64,000 nucleotides of DNA from Octadecabacter algicola (lineage in GTDB: Bacteria > Pseudomonadota > Alphaproteobacteria > Rhodobacterales > Rhodobacteraceae): the NCBI RefSeq assembly GCF_021532625.1, contig NZ_JAKGAR010000003.1, positions 1 to 64,000 of the forward strand. The letters are read 5' to 3'. Position numbers and translations under genes: made by a program. Positions 17,858-25,724 of this stretch are shown here, piece after piece. The notes below the pieces were generated by a model. That model saw nothing but the letters and a program-made list of their open reading frames with translations, was not told where the DNA came from and made no database searches. Each line of letters starts with the position of its first letter. Positions within the stretch are counted from its first letter, which is position 1.

Positions 17858-18787
17858 ATGACTTTCAAAGGCATCTTTCCAGCGTTGACAGTGGTTGGGT
17901 TCATACTCGCCGTTTGGACACTTGCGGTGATCCCAATGAACGCGCATCTGACGGCGGATCAGGCCCAGCGCGACGACATGATCATTACCCCCGAAGCCCC
18001 AAGAGAGAGGCAAGAAATCTCGGGGTTGGGCTTGGCGCTCAAGAATCCTGCGATCATCCCGCTCACTTATGTGCAGCAACGCCCTCGCCTGCCGTCGCCG
18101 CATCAGGTCGCGTATGAGATGTATGATACCATTTTCACCAAGGCTCCCACGTCGCGGAAGTCTTTGGTATATCATGCTTGGGTCACGCTTTCAGCGACAC
18201 TGCTAGGGTTTGTGATTGGCACGACGCTGGGTGTGCTGCTGGCGGTTGGTATTGTTTACAACCGCACGATGGACAAATCCGTGATGCCTTGGGCGATTAC
18301 ATCCCAGACTATTCCTATTCTGGCGCTGGCCCCGATGGTGATTGTTATGTTGGGCGCCATTGGCATCCAAGGTTTATTGCCCAAATCTATTATTTCGGCT
18401 TACCTCAGCTTCTTTCCTGTGGTTGTTGGCATGGTCAAAGGGCTGCGGTCCCCAGACGGGATGCAACTGGACCTACTGAGGACGTACAGCGCGAGCGCGA
18501 ACCAAGGGTTTTGGAAACTGCGCCTGCCTGCCTCGATGCCGTATCTGTTTACCTCGCTCAAAATCGGGATTTCCGCAGCGCTGGTCGGCGCGATTGTGGG
18601 CGAACTACCGACAGGCGCGCGCGCTGGGTTCGGGGCACGGATGCTTGTGGGTGATCAGTACGGCCAGCCGATGGTGACTTGGGCGGCGCTATTTGCTGCC
18701 GCAATCACGGCAGCCATGTTGGTTGCGATCCTGAGCTTGATGGAACGACGCACACTTGCGCGTATGGGCATGGGGGCAGCAGCATGA
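17858..18787 (+). CDS. ABC transporter permease 1
   Basis: Inner-membrane permease (309 aa) of the BPD_transp_1 type. A first helix (about 8-26) is followed by a long hydrophilic loop (about 27-95). The permease core then has five or six helices and an EAA-like loop (DLLRTYSASANQGFWKLRLPASMPYLF, about 210-235) that contacts the ATPase. It starts 3 bp after the ATPase gene and overlaps permease 2 by 4 bp, giving a heterodimeric channel. Confidence 0.88.
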   Translation: MTFKGIFPALTVVGFILAVWTLAVIPMNAHLTADQAQRDDMIITPEAPRERQEISGLGLALKNPAIIPLTYVQQRPRLPSPHQVAYEMYDTIFTKAPTSRKSLVYHAWVTLSATLLGFVIGTTLGVLLAVGIVYNRTMDKSVMPWAITSQTIPILALAPMVIVMLGAIGIQGLLPKSIISAYLSFFPVVVGMVKGLRSPDGMQLDLLRTYSASANQGFWKLRLPASMPYLFTSLKIGISAALVGAIVGELPTGARAGFGARMLVGDQYGQPMVTWAALFAAAITAAMLVAILSLMERRTLARMGMGAAA

Positions 18788-19626
18788 TGGCAATTGTCAT
18801 AGCAGGGGTGATCTGGGCAACCGGGTGGTGGATCAATACCAAACTGGCCAACGGCCCAAGGTCGGACACACGTGCCATCAGCCTGCTCATTCCTGTGATT
18901 TTCGGCGTCACTATCATCGCGATGTGGCAGGTTCTTGTGACGATGCTTGGCGTTAGCCCAATCATACTGCCCGCCCCGTCCGCTATTGCGCAACGATTTG
19001 TGGCGTCGATCCCGATGCTTTGGGCCGATTTTGAACAAACGATCCTGAAGGGCGCTATGACAGGATATGTAATCGGTATGATTGCGGCTTTTGCGGTGGC
19101 TCTATTGGCGGATCGCAGCCCGTTCCTGACAAAGGGTATTCTGCCTGTCGGTGCGTTTATGGCCGCCTTGCCGATCGTTGGAACTGCACCGATCTTCGTC
19201 AAATGGCTTGGCAGTGACTGGCAATCAAAGGCGGCTGTGGTCGGCGTTATGGTGTTCTTTCCAATTTTGGTGAACACGGTCGCGGGCCTTAAGGATACCA
19301 GCGCCATGCAACGGGACCTGATGCGCACCTATGGTGCGGGATATTGGCCCACGTTGCTCAAGCTGCGCTTACCTGCGGCCCTGCCCTTCATTTTCAACGG
19401 ACTTAAGATCGCGACCACACTTGCCTTGATTGGCGCCATTGTTGCTGAATTTTTTGGCTCTCCGACGGTTGGGATGGGTTTTCGCATTTCTACATCCGTC
19501 GGCCAACTTGCGCTTGATATGGTCTGGGCCGAGATTGTTGTCGCTGCCCTCGCGGGCTCGGCGTTCTATGGGGCCATGGCATTATTCGAAAAACGGGTGA
19601 CATTCTGGCACCCTTCACAACGATAG
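18784..19626 (+). CDS. ABC transporter permease 2
   Basis: Second BPD_transp_1 permease (280 aa from ATG 18784, overlapping the permease 1 stop). The EAA loop reads DLMRTYGAGYWPTLLKLRLPAALPFIF. About seven hydrophobic segments are visible. An upstream in-frame extension into permease 1 is not used because it is not hydrophobic in a family-like way. The binding-protein gene follows after 45 bp. Confidence 0.88.
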   Translation: MMAIVIAGVIWATGWWINTKLANGPRSDTRAISLLIPVIFGVTIIAMWQVLVTMLGVSPIILPAPSAIAQRFVASIPMLWADFEQTILKGAMTGYVIGMIAAFAVALLADRSPFLTKGILPVGAFMAALPIVGTAPIFVKWLGSDWQSKAAVVGVMVFFPILVNTVAGLKDTSAMQRDLMRTYGAGYWPTLLKLRLPAALPFIFNGLKIATTLALIGAIVAEFFGSPTVGMGFRISTSVGQLALDMVWAEIVVAALAGSAFYGAMALFEKRVTFWHPSQR

Positions 19627-19671
19627 ACTTCGGCGAACCGAAGCGGAATGAAACTGACTTAGGAGGTCAAC

Positions 19672-20655
19672 ATGAAGACGACATTCACAACCGCAGCATT
19701 GGCTGCATTGATCGGCACCAGTGCCATGGCGGACGATGACGTAACATTGCAATTGCAATGGGTTACCCAAGCACAATTCGCTGGCTACTACGTTGCGCTG
19801 GACAAAGGTTTCTATGAAGAAGAAGGCCTGAACGTCACGATCCTTCCGGGTGGCCCTGATATTGCTCCGCCTCAGGTTCTTGCTGGTGGTGGCGCGGACA
19901 TCATGCTGAACTGGATGCCATCCGCTTTGGCGGCTCGTGAACGGGGTCTGCCTGTCGTGAACATCGCACAACCATTCACATCGTCTGGCCTGATGCTCAC
20001 ATGCTGGAAAGACACTGGCATCGAGTCTGTTGAAGACTTCCGCGGTAAAACAATCGGCGTTTGGTTCTTCGGCAATGAATACCCGTTCCTCAGCTGGATG
20101 AGCCAAGTTGGCATTCCGACGGAAGGTGGCGAGGATGGTGTGACGGTTCTCAAGCAGGGCTTTAACGTTGATCCACTATTGCAGCGTCAAGCTGATTGTA
20201 TTTCCACCATGACCTACAACGAATACGGTCAGGTTCTGGACGCGGGCGTTGATCCGGACGAGCTGATCACATTCAAGTACGAAGATCAGGGCGTTGCAAC
20301 GTTGGAAGACGGCATCTACGCGCTGGAAGACAATCTTGAGGATCCGGAATTCGTCGACAAAATGGTTCGCTTTGTGCGCGCCTCTATGGCTGGCTGGCGC
20401 TACGCCGAGGAGAATGTCGATGAGGCCGCAGCGATTATCATGGAGAATGATGAAACTGGCGCACAGTCCGAAGAGGCACAGGCACGTATGATGGGCGAGA
20501 TTGCCAAGCTGACCGCTGGTGGAACTGGCGCCTTGGACATCGAAGCCTATGAGCGCACAGTCGCAACACTGTTGGCCGGTGGGTCTGATCCGGTGATTTC
20601 CGCGGAACCCGAAGGTGCCTACACGACGGCGATCACTGACGCTGCGTTCGAATAA
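19672..20655 (+). CDS. ABC transporter substrate-binding protein, NMT1/ThiY-like
   Basis: Periplasmic binding protein (327 aa) with a signal peptide ending near AMADDD. The NMT1/THI5-like fold is indicated by LQWVTQAQFAGYYVALDKGFYEEEGLNV, GPDIAPPQVLAGGGADI and FRGKTIGVWFFGNEYPF. This group includes binding proteins for pyrimidine precursors and riboflavin. An AGGAGG lies just upstream of the ATG. As last gene of the RutR-controlled operon, its ligand is probably a pyrimidine or breakdown product, which is inference. Confidence 0.88.
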   Translation: MKTTFTTAALAALIGTSAMADDDVTLQLQWVTQAQFAGYYVALDKGFYEEEGLNVTILPGGPDIAPPQVLAGGGADIMLNWMPSALAARERGLPVVNIAQPFTSSGLMLTCWKDTGIESVEDFRGKTIGVWFFGNEYPFLSWMSQVGIPTEGGEDGVTVLKQGFNVDPLLQRQADCISTMTYNEYGQVLDAGVDPDELITFKYEDQGVATLEDGIYALEDNLEDPEFVDKMVRFVRASMAGWRYAEENVDEAAAIIMENDETGAQSEEAQARMMGEIAKLTAGGTGALDIEAYERTVATLLAGGSDPVISAEPEGAYTTAITDAAFE

Positions 20656-20677
20656 ACCGAACTGCATGACATGAATT

Positions 20678-20712
20678 GGCCCGCTTGCAGCATAGCAAGC
20701 GGGCCTTTTTTT
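20678..20712 (+). terminator. Strong rho-independent terminator of the pyrimidine operon
   Basis: An 11-bp perfect GC-rich stem (GGCCCGCTTGC / GCAAGCGGGCC) with a 6-nt loop is followed by seven Ts, 22 bp after the binding-protein stop. Confidence 0.93.
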
Positions 20713-20741
20713 GATCTTGAACCAAGTCTTGGCTGGGACGG

Positions 20742-21476
20742 TTAAACCCGAAGTTTGTTACCGTCGATCGAGGCCTTAAAGGCGTCCTTTGGTAACAGGT
20801 GAAACGTGTTGCCTGTCGCCTTTGCAGACAAGATGCGATCGCACCTGAACGTACGAGGAGCACCGCGCAGGTGGTCAATCGCGACCACGTACCAAACTGG
20901 GTAATTCAGCAACAGAAAATGAGGTTCGATTTCGCGCTGTGAGGTTTCTACGTCTTCTCTTTGGTAGGTAATCGCCAGTGTTCCCTGATCGATAAATGCC
21001 TGGTGCACCGACTGCACGACACGCCTGGGCGGCGCGTTCATACTCGTCTGGACGTAGGTGGATGCCGTATCACCGATCAGGATACGCGACTTCATGCGTT
21101 CAACTCGGCCTCGTTTTTCCGGCGAGAATGATGCGATCAATTGACGTCTGACCGAACCGAGGTTGGCCAAGAACATAGGTGATTTCATCTGCTCTGCGAC
21201 CTCTATACTAATAAGAAGATCAACCGCCTCAGGGTAACTGAGGTTCATGCGACCCACACCCCATCTGCGATCAAGTCGGACGCCACCGCCGCGGCCACGA
21301 TCCGCGTCAATGGGCAACCCTTGGTCCCGCATCAACGCAAGGTCGCGCGTGATCGTGCGCTCGCTTACCTCGTGTTGCAGCGCAAGGTCTTTGACCGTGC
21401 AGTGTTCGTGTTGCTTGAGCTGAACCGCGAGCTGATCCAATCGCTGCAATCTGCCATTTGAATTCGTACGCGCCAT
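20742..21476 (-). CDS. WYL-domain transcriptional regulator (YafY/DeoR-like)
   Basis: One-component regulator (244 aa). N-terminal HTH_11-type domain: LDQLAVQLKQHEHCTVKDLALQHEVSERTITRDLALM, then GLPIDADRGRGGGVRL. The C-terminal WYL-like domain includes LAITYQREDVETSQREIEPHFLLLNYPVWYVVAIDHLRG. Ligand unknown. ATG at 21476 is the first ATG of the frame. It is divergent from the VOC gene with 72 bp between, so it may control that gene. Confidence 0.85.
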   Translation of the reverse strand: MARTNSNGRLQRLDQLAVQLKQHEHCTVKDLALQHEVSERTITRDLALMRDQGLPIDADRGRGGGVRLDRRWGVGRMNLSYPEAVDLLISIEVAEQMKSPMFLANLGSVRRQLIASFSPEKRGRVERMKSRILIGDTASTYVQTSMNAPPRRVVQSVHQAFIDQGTLAITYQREDVETSQREIEPHFLLLNYPVWYVVAIDHLRGAPRTFRCDRILSAKATGNTFHLLPKDAFKASIDGNKLRV

Positions 21477-21548
21477 CAAACAAATACGCCGTAAAATGTC
21501 TTATTTGTCAAATAAACAGTCCAAACACTCCACTGGCATTAGAAAGAC

Positions 21549-21911
21549 ATGAAAATGAAGATGAACTATTTCGTCGTTGGCACGAACAACATGGATGCAG
21601 CTATCACATTCTATGATGCGTTGTTCGACACGCTTGGCATGAACAAGATGATCCCATCAGAACGTATGACCTATTGGCTTGGCGATGATTTCGCCTTTGC
21701 TGCCGCCCTTCCCTTTGACGAACAACCCGCAACCAATGGAAATGGCACAATGGTCGGATTTAGCGTCGGATCCACCGATGAGGTGAAACGTCTATACAGT
21801 AAAGCGATTGAACTTGGGGCCACCTCCGAGGGTGAACCTGCCCAACGGGGGCCGCGCTTTTCTGCTTATGTGCGAGACCTCGACAAGAATAAGATCTGTC
21901 TGTCCGATTAA
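21549..21911 (+). CDS. VOC (glyoxalase/bleomycin-resistance) family protein
   Basis: Small 120-aa protein with the beta-alpha-beta-beta-beta vicinal oxygen chelate pattern: MNYFVVGTNNMDAAITFYDALFDTLGM, FAFAAALPFDEQ, MVGFSVGSTDEVKRLYSKAIELGATSEGEP, FSAYVRDLDKNKICL. Metal ligands are not obvious because the usual His/Glu positions are not all retained. Divergent from the WYL regulator and followed by a terminator. Substrate unknown. Confidence 0.82.
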   Translation: MKMKMNYFVVGTNNMDAAITFYDALFDTLGMNKMIPSERMTYWLGDDFAFAAALPFDEQPATNGNGTMVGFSVGSTDEVKRLYSKAIELGATSEGEPAQRGPRFSAYVRDLDKNKICLSD

Positions 21912-21926
21912 GCGCAACTGATAGAC

Positions 21927-21969
21927 AAAGCTATAAGGGCCAAAGCGATGCTTCGGCCCTTATAGCTTT
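21927..21969. terminator. Bidirectional terminator between VOC gene and tauC
   Basis: A perfect 15-bp inverted repeat (AAAGCTATAAGGGCC / GGCCCTTATAGCTTT) with a 13-nt loop lies between two convergent genes. The A/T ends of the stem give T-rich 3' flanks on both strands. Confidence 0.85.
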
Positions 21970-21985
21970 CCTTAAAAAAGAAAAG

Positions 21986-23530
21986 TTACCCTTTGCCCTT
22001 CCAAGGGACCAGTTTGCGTTCGGCCATGCGCATCAGCATATCGATACCAAAACCCACGATCCCGATGATGATCACGCCAAGCAGGATAATGTCCGTATTC
22101 TGGAATTTGGACGCCGTGGTGATCATCTTACCGATGCCCTCTTCTGCGGCGACAAGTTCTGCGGCGACAACGGTGCCCCAACACACGCCCATCGCGACCC
22201 GCGCACCGGTAAAGATCTCCGGCAATGAGTTCGGGATAATCACGTGGCGTAGGATTTGCCAACGGGACGCGCCAAGCGAATAGGCCGCGTGAACTTTGGT
22301 AATGCGAACGCCAGAAACGCCGGATCGTGCGGCAATCGCCATGATCCAAAGGGCCGCAAGGAACAGCAGGAAGATCTTACCAACTTCACCAATACCGAAC
22401 CAAATGATCACCAATGGGATTAGGGCAAGCGGCGGCACAGGGCGCATGAATTCCACGATCGGATCAAACCAGCCACGGAACCAGTTGGACAGTCCCATGG
22501 CATAACCTAGTGGGATACCGATAATGGCGCCCAACAAGAAACCAACAATCACGCGGAACAGTGAAAACCCGAGATGTACCGTCAAATAAACGTTCTGATA
22601 GCCGTATTTCGCAATTTCGATAAAGCGGTTCCAGACGACTTCCGGTGCAGGCAAATACAAAGGCTGCATTTGCCACCCGGGATCAGGGGATACGTTGATT
22701 GTACCGCGATCCGTGATTGCCACACGTGCGAAATCCAACGTGAACGACGGGGCCGCGTCTAAAAGATTTCCGTTGTCATCACGGGCGTTCGGGTCAAATT
22801 GAAATTCCTGACCGTTAATTGCAACAATCCGTGCACCATCATCACGACGGTTCACGTCATCATTGCGATCCCACGAGACGATCTCACTGCTATAAACCGA
22901 TACGGTTGTAACGTCGTCTTTCGCAAAACCGTCACCGCCGTCAATTTCGATCTCCTCAGCCACGCCGCCTGCGGTGATGACATTCACAAAAACCTCGGCT
23001 TCATCACGGTTACCGTCTGCATCTTCAACAGTGTAAGTGAAACTACCCTCACCTGTGAAAGGGCCAGGAAGGTGCATAAAGGACGGCAGCAACGACGATC
23101 CTGTAAACGTGCCCCAGATCACGAAGATCAAGATGATCGATATGATTGAGGCCGCAGTTTCGGAACGCACGGCGCTTTCGTCGCCAAACGTCACAGTCTT
23201 AAGGGAGGTGTAATCGCGTGTAGGTGTCAGGAACGTTTTGATCGCGCGCCAAACGAACATGAACATAACGATTAGGGCGACGTATCCAAAGATGTATGGA
23301 ATCGCATTAATCGACGCCAAAACAACATTGATCGTTTCCGTCCAGAGTTCAGACCCGAGCGTGCCGAATTGGTATGAGAAAGTCTCCCAGCCGGATGCGA
23401 TGTGGCAGCCGTCAGCCGGAGTGAAGTTTTCGCCAACGACCTGACCGTCAGGAATAGGCGTCGCGCGCAGCTCTGTGAGCATCTCACCAAGGCGTTCGCG
23501 GGTACAGACGAGGTTTACAGTTCCAGCCAT
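21986..23530 (-). CDS. tauC: Taurine-type ABC transporter permease TauC with large N-terminal extension
   Basis: Inner-membrane permease of a taurine/sulfonate importer (514 aa; TauC is usually about 275 aa). The last about 220 residues are a standard BPD_transp_1 permease with the EAA loop AAYSLGASRWQILRHVIIPNSLPEIF. Before this come a hydrophilic N-terminus (1-60), hydrophobic helices at about 68-95 and 128-145, and a soluble, probably periplasmic domain of about 130 residues. That domain has a cadherin-like stretch (GSFTYTVEDADGNRDEAEVFVNV). Located directly after tauB. Confidence 0.82.
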   Translation of the reverse strand: MAGTVNLVCTRERLGEMLTELRATPIPDGQVVGENFTPADGCHIASGWETFSYQFGTLGSELWTETINVVLASINAIPYIFGYVALIVMFMFVWRAIKTFLTPTRDYTSLKTVTFGDESAVRSETAASIISIILIFVIWGTFTGSSLLPSFMHLPGPFTGEGSFTYTVEDADGNRDEAEVFVNVITAGGVAEEIEIDGGDGFAKDDVTTVSVYSSEIVSWDRNDDVNRRDDGARIVAINGQEFQFDPNARDDNGNLLDAAPSFTLDFARVAITDRGTINVSPDPGWQMQPLYLPAPEVVWNRFIEIAKYGYQNVYLTVHLGFSLFRVIVGFLLGAIIGIPLGYAMGLSNWFRGWFDPIVEFMRPVPPLALIPLVIIWFGIGEVGKIFLLFLAALWIMAIAARSGVSGVRITKVHAAYSLGASRWQILRHVIIPNSLPEIFTGARVAMGVCWGTVVAAELVAAEEGIGKMITTASKFQNTDIILLGVIIIGIVGFGIDMLMRMAERKLVPWKGKG

Positions 23531-23532
23531 GA

Positions 23533-24339
23533 TTATTCCTCCACCTCAGTTCGACCCATGATTTCTTCTTCCATGTCCCAGATCATCGTCAGGATTTCTT
23601 CGCGGGTGGTGGTGTAGTCAGGATGCTCTTTTACTTCCCGCAAGTCCGTCTCTACGCCCATTTCCGCAAACGGCAGGCGGTATTCTTTATGGATGCGGCC
23701 AGGGCGAGGAGCCATGACCAGAACCCGTTCGCCCAACAGTAGGGCTTCGTCGATTGAGTGGGTGATGAGGATGATGGTTTTACCGGTCTCTTTCCAAAGC
23801 TTCAGAACCAGCCCCTGCATTTTTTCGCGGGTCAACGCGTCAAGCGCCCCAAGCGGTTCATCCATCAGAATAACGTCCGGATCGTTGGCAAGGCAGCGGG
23901 CCAAAGCCACACGCTGTTGCATCCCGCCGGACAGTTCGTAGACCATCTTTTCTTTAAAGTCTTGCAGGCCAACCACATCCAACAGGTGATCGACATTGCC
24001 CATGTAGTCGGCTTTCTTTTTACCAGCCATACGCGGGCCAAAGCTGACGTTGTCGCGCACCGACATCCATTCAAACAACGCGCCTTGCTGGAAGACCATA
24101 CCGCGTTCTTTGTTCGGACCCTCAACGACGTGGTCATTGATGCGTGTCTCGCCGCCCGTTGGCGCAAGAAAACCCGCGACAATATTAAGCAACGTCGTTT
24201 TGCCGCAACCCGACGGGCCAAGAACGCTCATTAGTTCGCCTTGCTTGATATCAAGCGTGACGTCTTTGAGTGCCTGCACGTGACCGCCGTTTGGCAGATC
24301 GAAACGCATAGAAATATTGTCGATGGCCAATCCAGACAT
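23533..24339 (-). CDS. tauB: Taurine-type ABC transporter ATP-binding protein
   Basis: ATPase (268 aa) with Walker A GPSGCGKTT, Q-loop FQQGALFEWMSVRDN, signature LSGGMQQR, Walker B VILMDEPLGALD and H-loop ITHSIDEA. It is in one operon with tauA upstream and tauC 2 bp downstream. The family assignment to TauB rather than SsuB or NitD comes from the tauA-like binding protein next to it. Confidence 0.88.
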   Translation of the reverse strand: MSGLAIDNISMRFDLPNGGHVQALKDVTLDIKQGELMSVLGPSGCGKTTLLNIVAGFLAPTGGETRINDHVVEGPNKERGMVFQQGALFEWMSVRDNVSFGPRMAGKKKADYMGNVDHLLDVVGLQDFKEKMVYELSGGMQQRVALARCLANDPDVILMDEPLGALDALTREKMQGLVLKLWKETGKTIILITHSIDEALLLGERVLVMAPRPGRIHKEYRLPFAEMGVETDLREVKEHPDYTTTREEILTMIWDMEEEIMGRTEVEE

Positions 24340-24394
24340 TGGAGCCCCAGTCTATAAAAGTGGATAGGAAAAGAGTGCAGTCACACCAAGGGTG

Positions 24395-24422
24395 AAAAGG
24401 GCCACACAGGTGTGGCCCCTTC
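24395..24422 (-). terminator. Intergenic hairpin between tauA and tauB (attenuating terminator)
   Basis: On the minus strand a 9-bp perfect stem (GGGCCACAC / GTGTGGCCC) with a 3-nt loop is followed by TTTTC, just after the tauA stop. Such partial terminators keep binding-protein mRNA in excess over transporter mRNA; that role is inferred. Confidence 0.65.
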
Positions 24423-24430
24423 CAAACGAT

Positions 24431-25432
24431 TTACATCTCGTTTGCGGACGCAAGTGGACCAGTGTTGATCGCACCTTCGTAGCTTTCAAGAGCGCCATCA
24501 ATGGAGCCTGCATCTACGAAGACGTTCGCAACTCCGGACAAGAATGCCGGAGCCGCAGCGCCGAGCCATGCATCGCCAAGCTGCTCTTCAACGGATGGGA
24601 ACACGAATGTCGCCATAGTCTGAGCTGTCGCATCGACGTCCATACCCGCGTCTTGCGCGATGATTGGCAGCATTTCGTCCGCCATGTCGCCAGCATTCCA
24701 CATTGCGTTGGCTTCAGCTGTCACAGCAAGGAACTTGGAAACAGTTTCTTCGTTTTCCGCGATCCAACCTGTTGGACCGGATGTTACGTCAAACACCAGA
24801 ATGCCGAGTTCGGTCTTTTCTGCGCCAGTCATCAGCGTGTTGCCGCTTTCCAGTGCGCGACGCAAGGAACCGCCCCAACCACACATCATGTCGACAGACC
24901 CTTGAGCCAATGCAGCCGCACCGTCCGGTGGAGACATGTCGACAACTTCGAGGGATGAAACGTCAACGCCAAAGTGATCCATCTGACGCAGGAAGCCGTA
25001 GTGCGCAGCGGTACCGAGCGGAACAGCCACTTTGGAACCGGCAAGATCGCCAGCTGTGGAGCCGTCGATTTCAAGGTCAGAGCGTACGACGCAGTTGTCG
25101 TTGTCCGCGTAGGACACAGCAACGTCGAGCATCTGAAGGTCTTGGCCAGCAGATGTAGCAACGACGAACGGTGGAACACCTTGGGAAACGGACAGCTGAA
25201 CGTCGCCGGATGCCATAGCAGCGGACATCGCTGTACCGGTGTCAAAAGACACCCAGTTGATTTCCATACCCAGTGCTTCTTCGTAGGTGCCCTGAACTTT
25301 TGCATATTGGAATGGCATTGGCCACTCGAGGAAGTAACCGACTGTAATTGAATGGCCGTCGGCCATTGCTGTGGTGCCGGACAATGCAGCCACTGCGCCA
25401 AGGATGATGGCGCCTGTTGTTTTCTTGATCAT
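24431..25432 (-). CDS. tauA: Taurine ABC transporter substrate-binding protein
   Basis: Periplasmic binding protein (333 aa) with a signal peptide ending at TTAMADG. TauA-like features: TVGYFLEWPMPFQYAK, MASGDVQLSVSQGVPPFVVATSAGQDL, LDVAVSYADNDNCVV, AGSKVAVPLGTAAHYGFLRQM and MSPPDGAAALAQGSVDMMCGWGG. Delivers taurine, an abundant marine osmolyte, to TauBC. No taurine-pyruvate transaminase or sulfoacetaldehyde genes are in the window. First gene of the operon tauA-tauB-tauC. Confidence 0.9.
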   Translation of the reverse strand: MIKKTTGAIILGAVAALSGTTAMADGHSITVGYFLEWPMPFQYAKVQGTYEEALGMEINWVSFDTGTAMSAAMASGDVQLSVSQGVPPFVVATSAGQDLQMLDVAVSYADNDNCVVRSDLEIDGSTAGDLAGSKVAVPLGTAAHYGFLRQMDHFGVDVSSLEVVDMSPPDGAAALAQGSVDMMCGWGGSLRRALESGNTLMTGAEKTELGILVFDVTSGPTGWIAENEETVSKFLAVTAEANAMWNAGDMADEMLPIIAQDAGMDVDATAQTMATFVFPSVEEQLGDAWLGAAAPAFLSGVANVFVDAGSIDGALESYEGAINTGPLASANEM

Positions 25433-25593
25433 GGTGATCCCCTGTTGGTTATGTGTTGCTGTGCAACTTCTTGAAGTTCCCGTCGTGCAGGAACTTTGCT
25501 TTAGCGCTCACAGCCTAGAGATCGAATCGACAATTGGTCAAATCCTTTCTGAAAACTGGACTTACTGCCGGAATTTTTCTGGCGATACATTTT

Positions 25594-25621
25594 AACACCC
25601 CTACCCAGAGGTAGAGGCGTT
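25594..25621. repeat. 28-nt dyad upstream of tauA
   Basis: AACACCCCTACC and GGTAGAGGCGTT are inverted repeats (10 of 12 pairs) around a CAGA loop, in the 292-bp gap between the helicase stop and tauA. It has no T tract, so it may be an operator for tauA or a stabilising hairpin at the helicase mRNA 3' end. Nothing else recognisable was seen in this gap. Confidence 0.45.
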
Positions 25622-25724
25622 GAAAATGTCGCGTGCTGCATCGATTAGCAGTTTGCGTGTATTTTGCGCAGAGCAGATAGGTCAGCGAATCCAGTGTCCG
25701 GATTCGGGTGTTTCTTATGCCCGC

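Noticed and set aside
25686-25706. Hairpin CGAATCC / GGATTCG after the helicase stop as terminator
   Set aside because: No T tract follows on the minus strand and the stem is only 7 bp, so it is not called a terminator.
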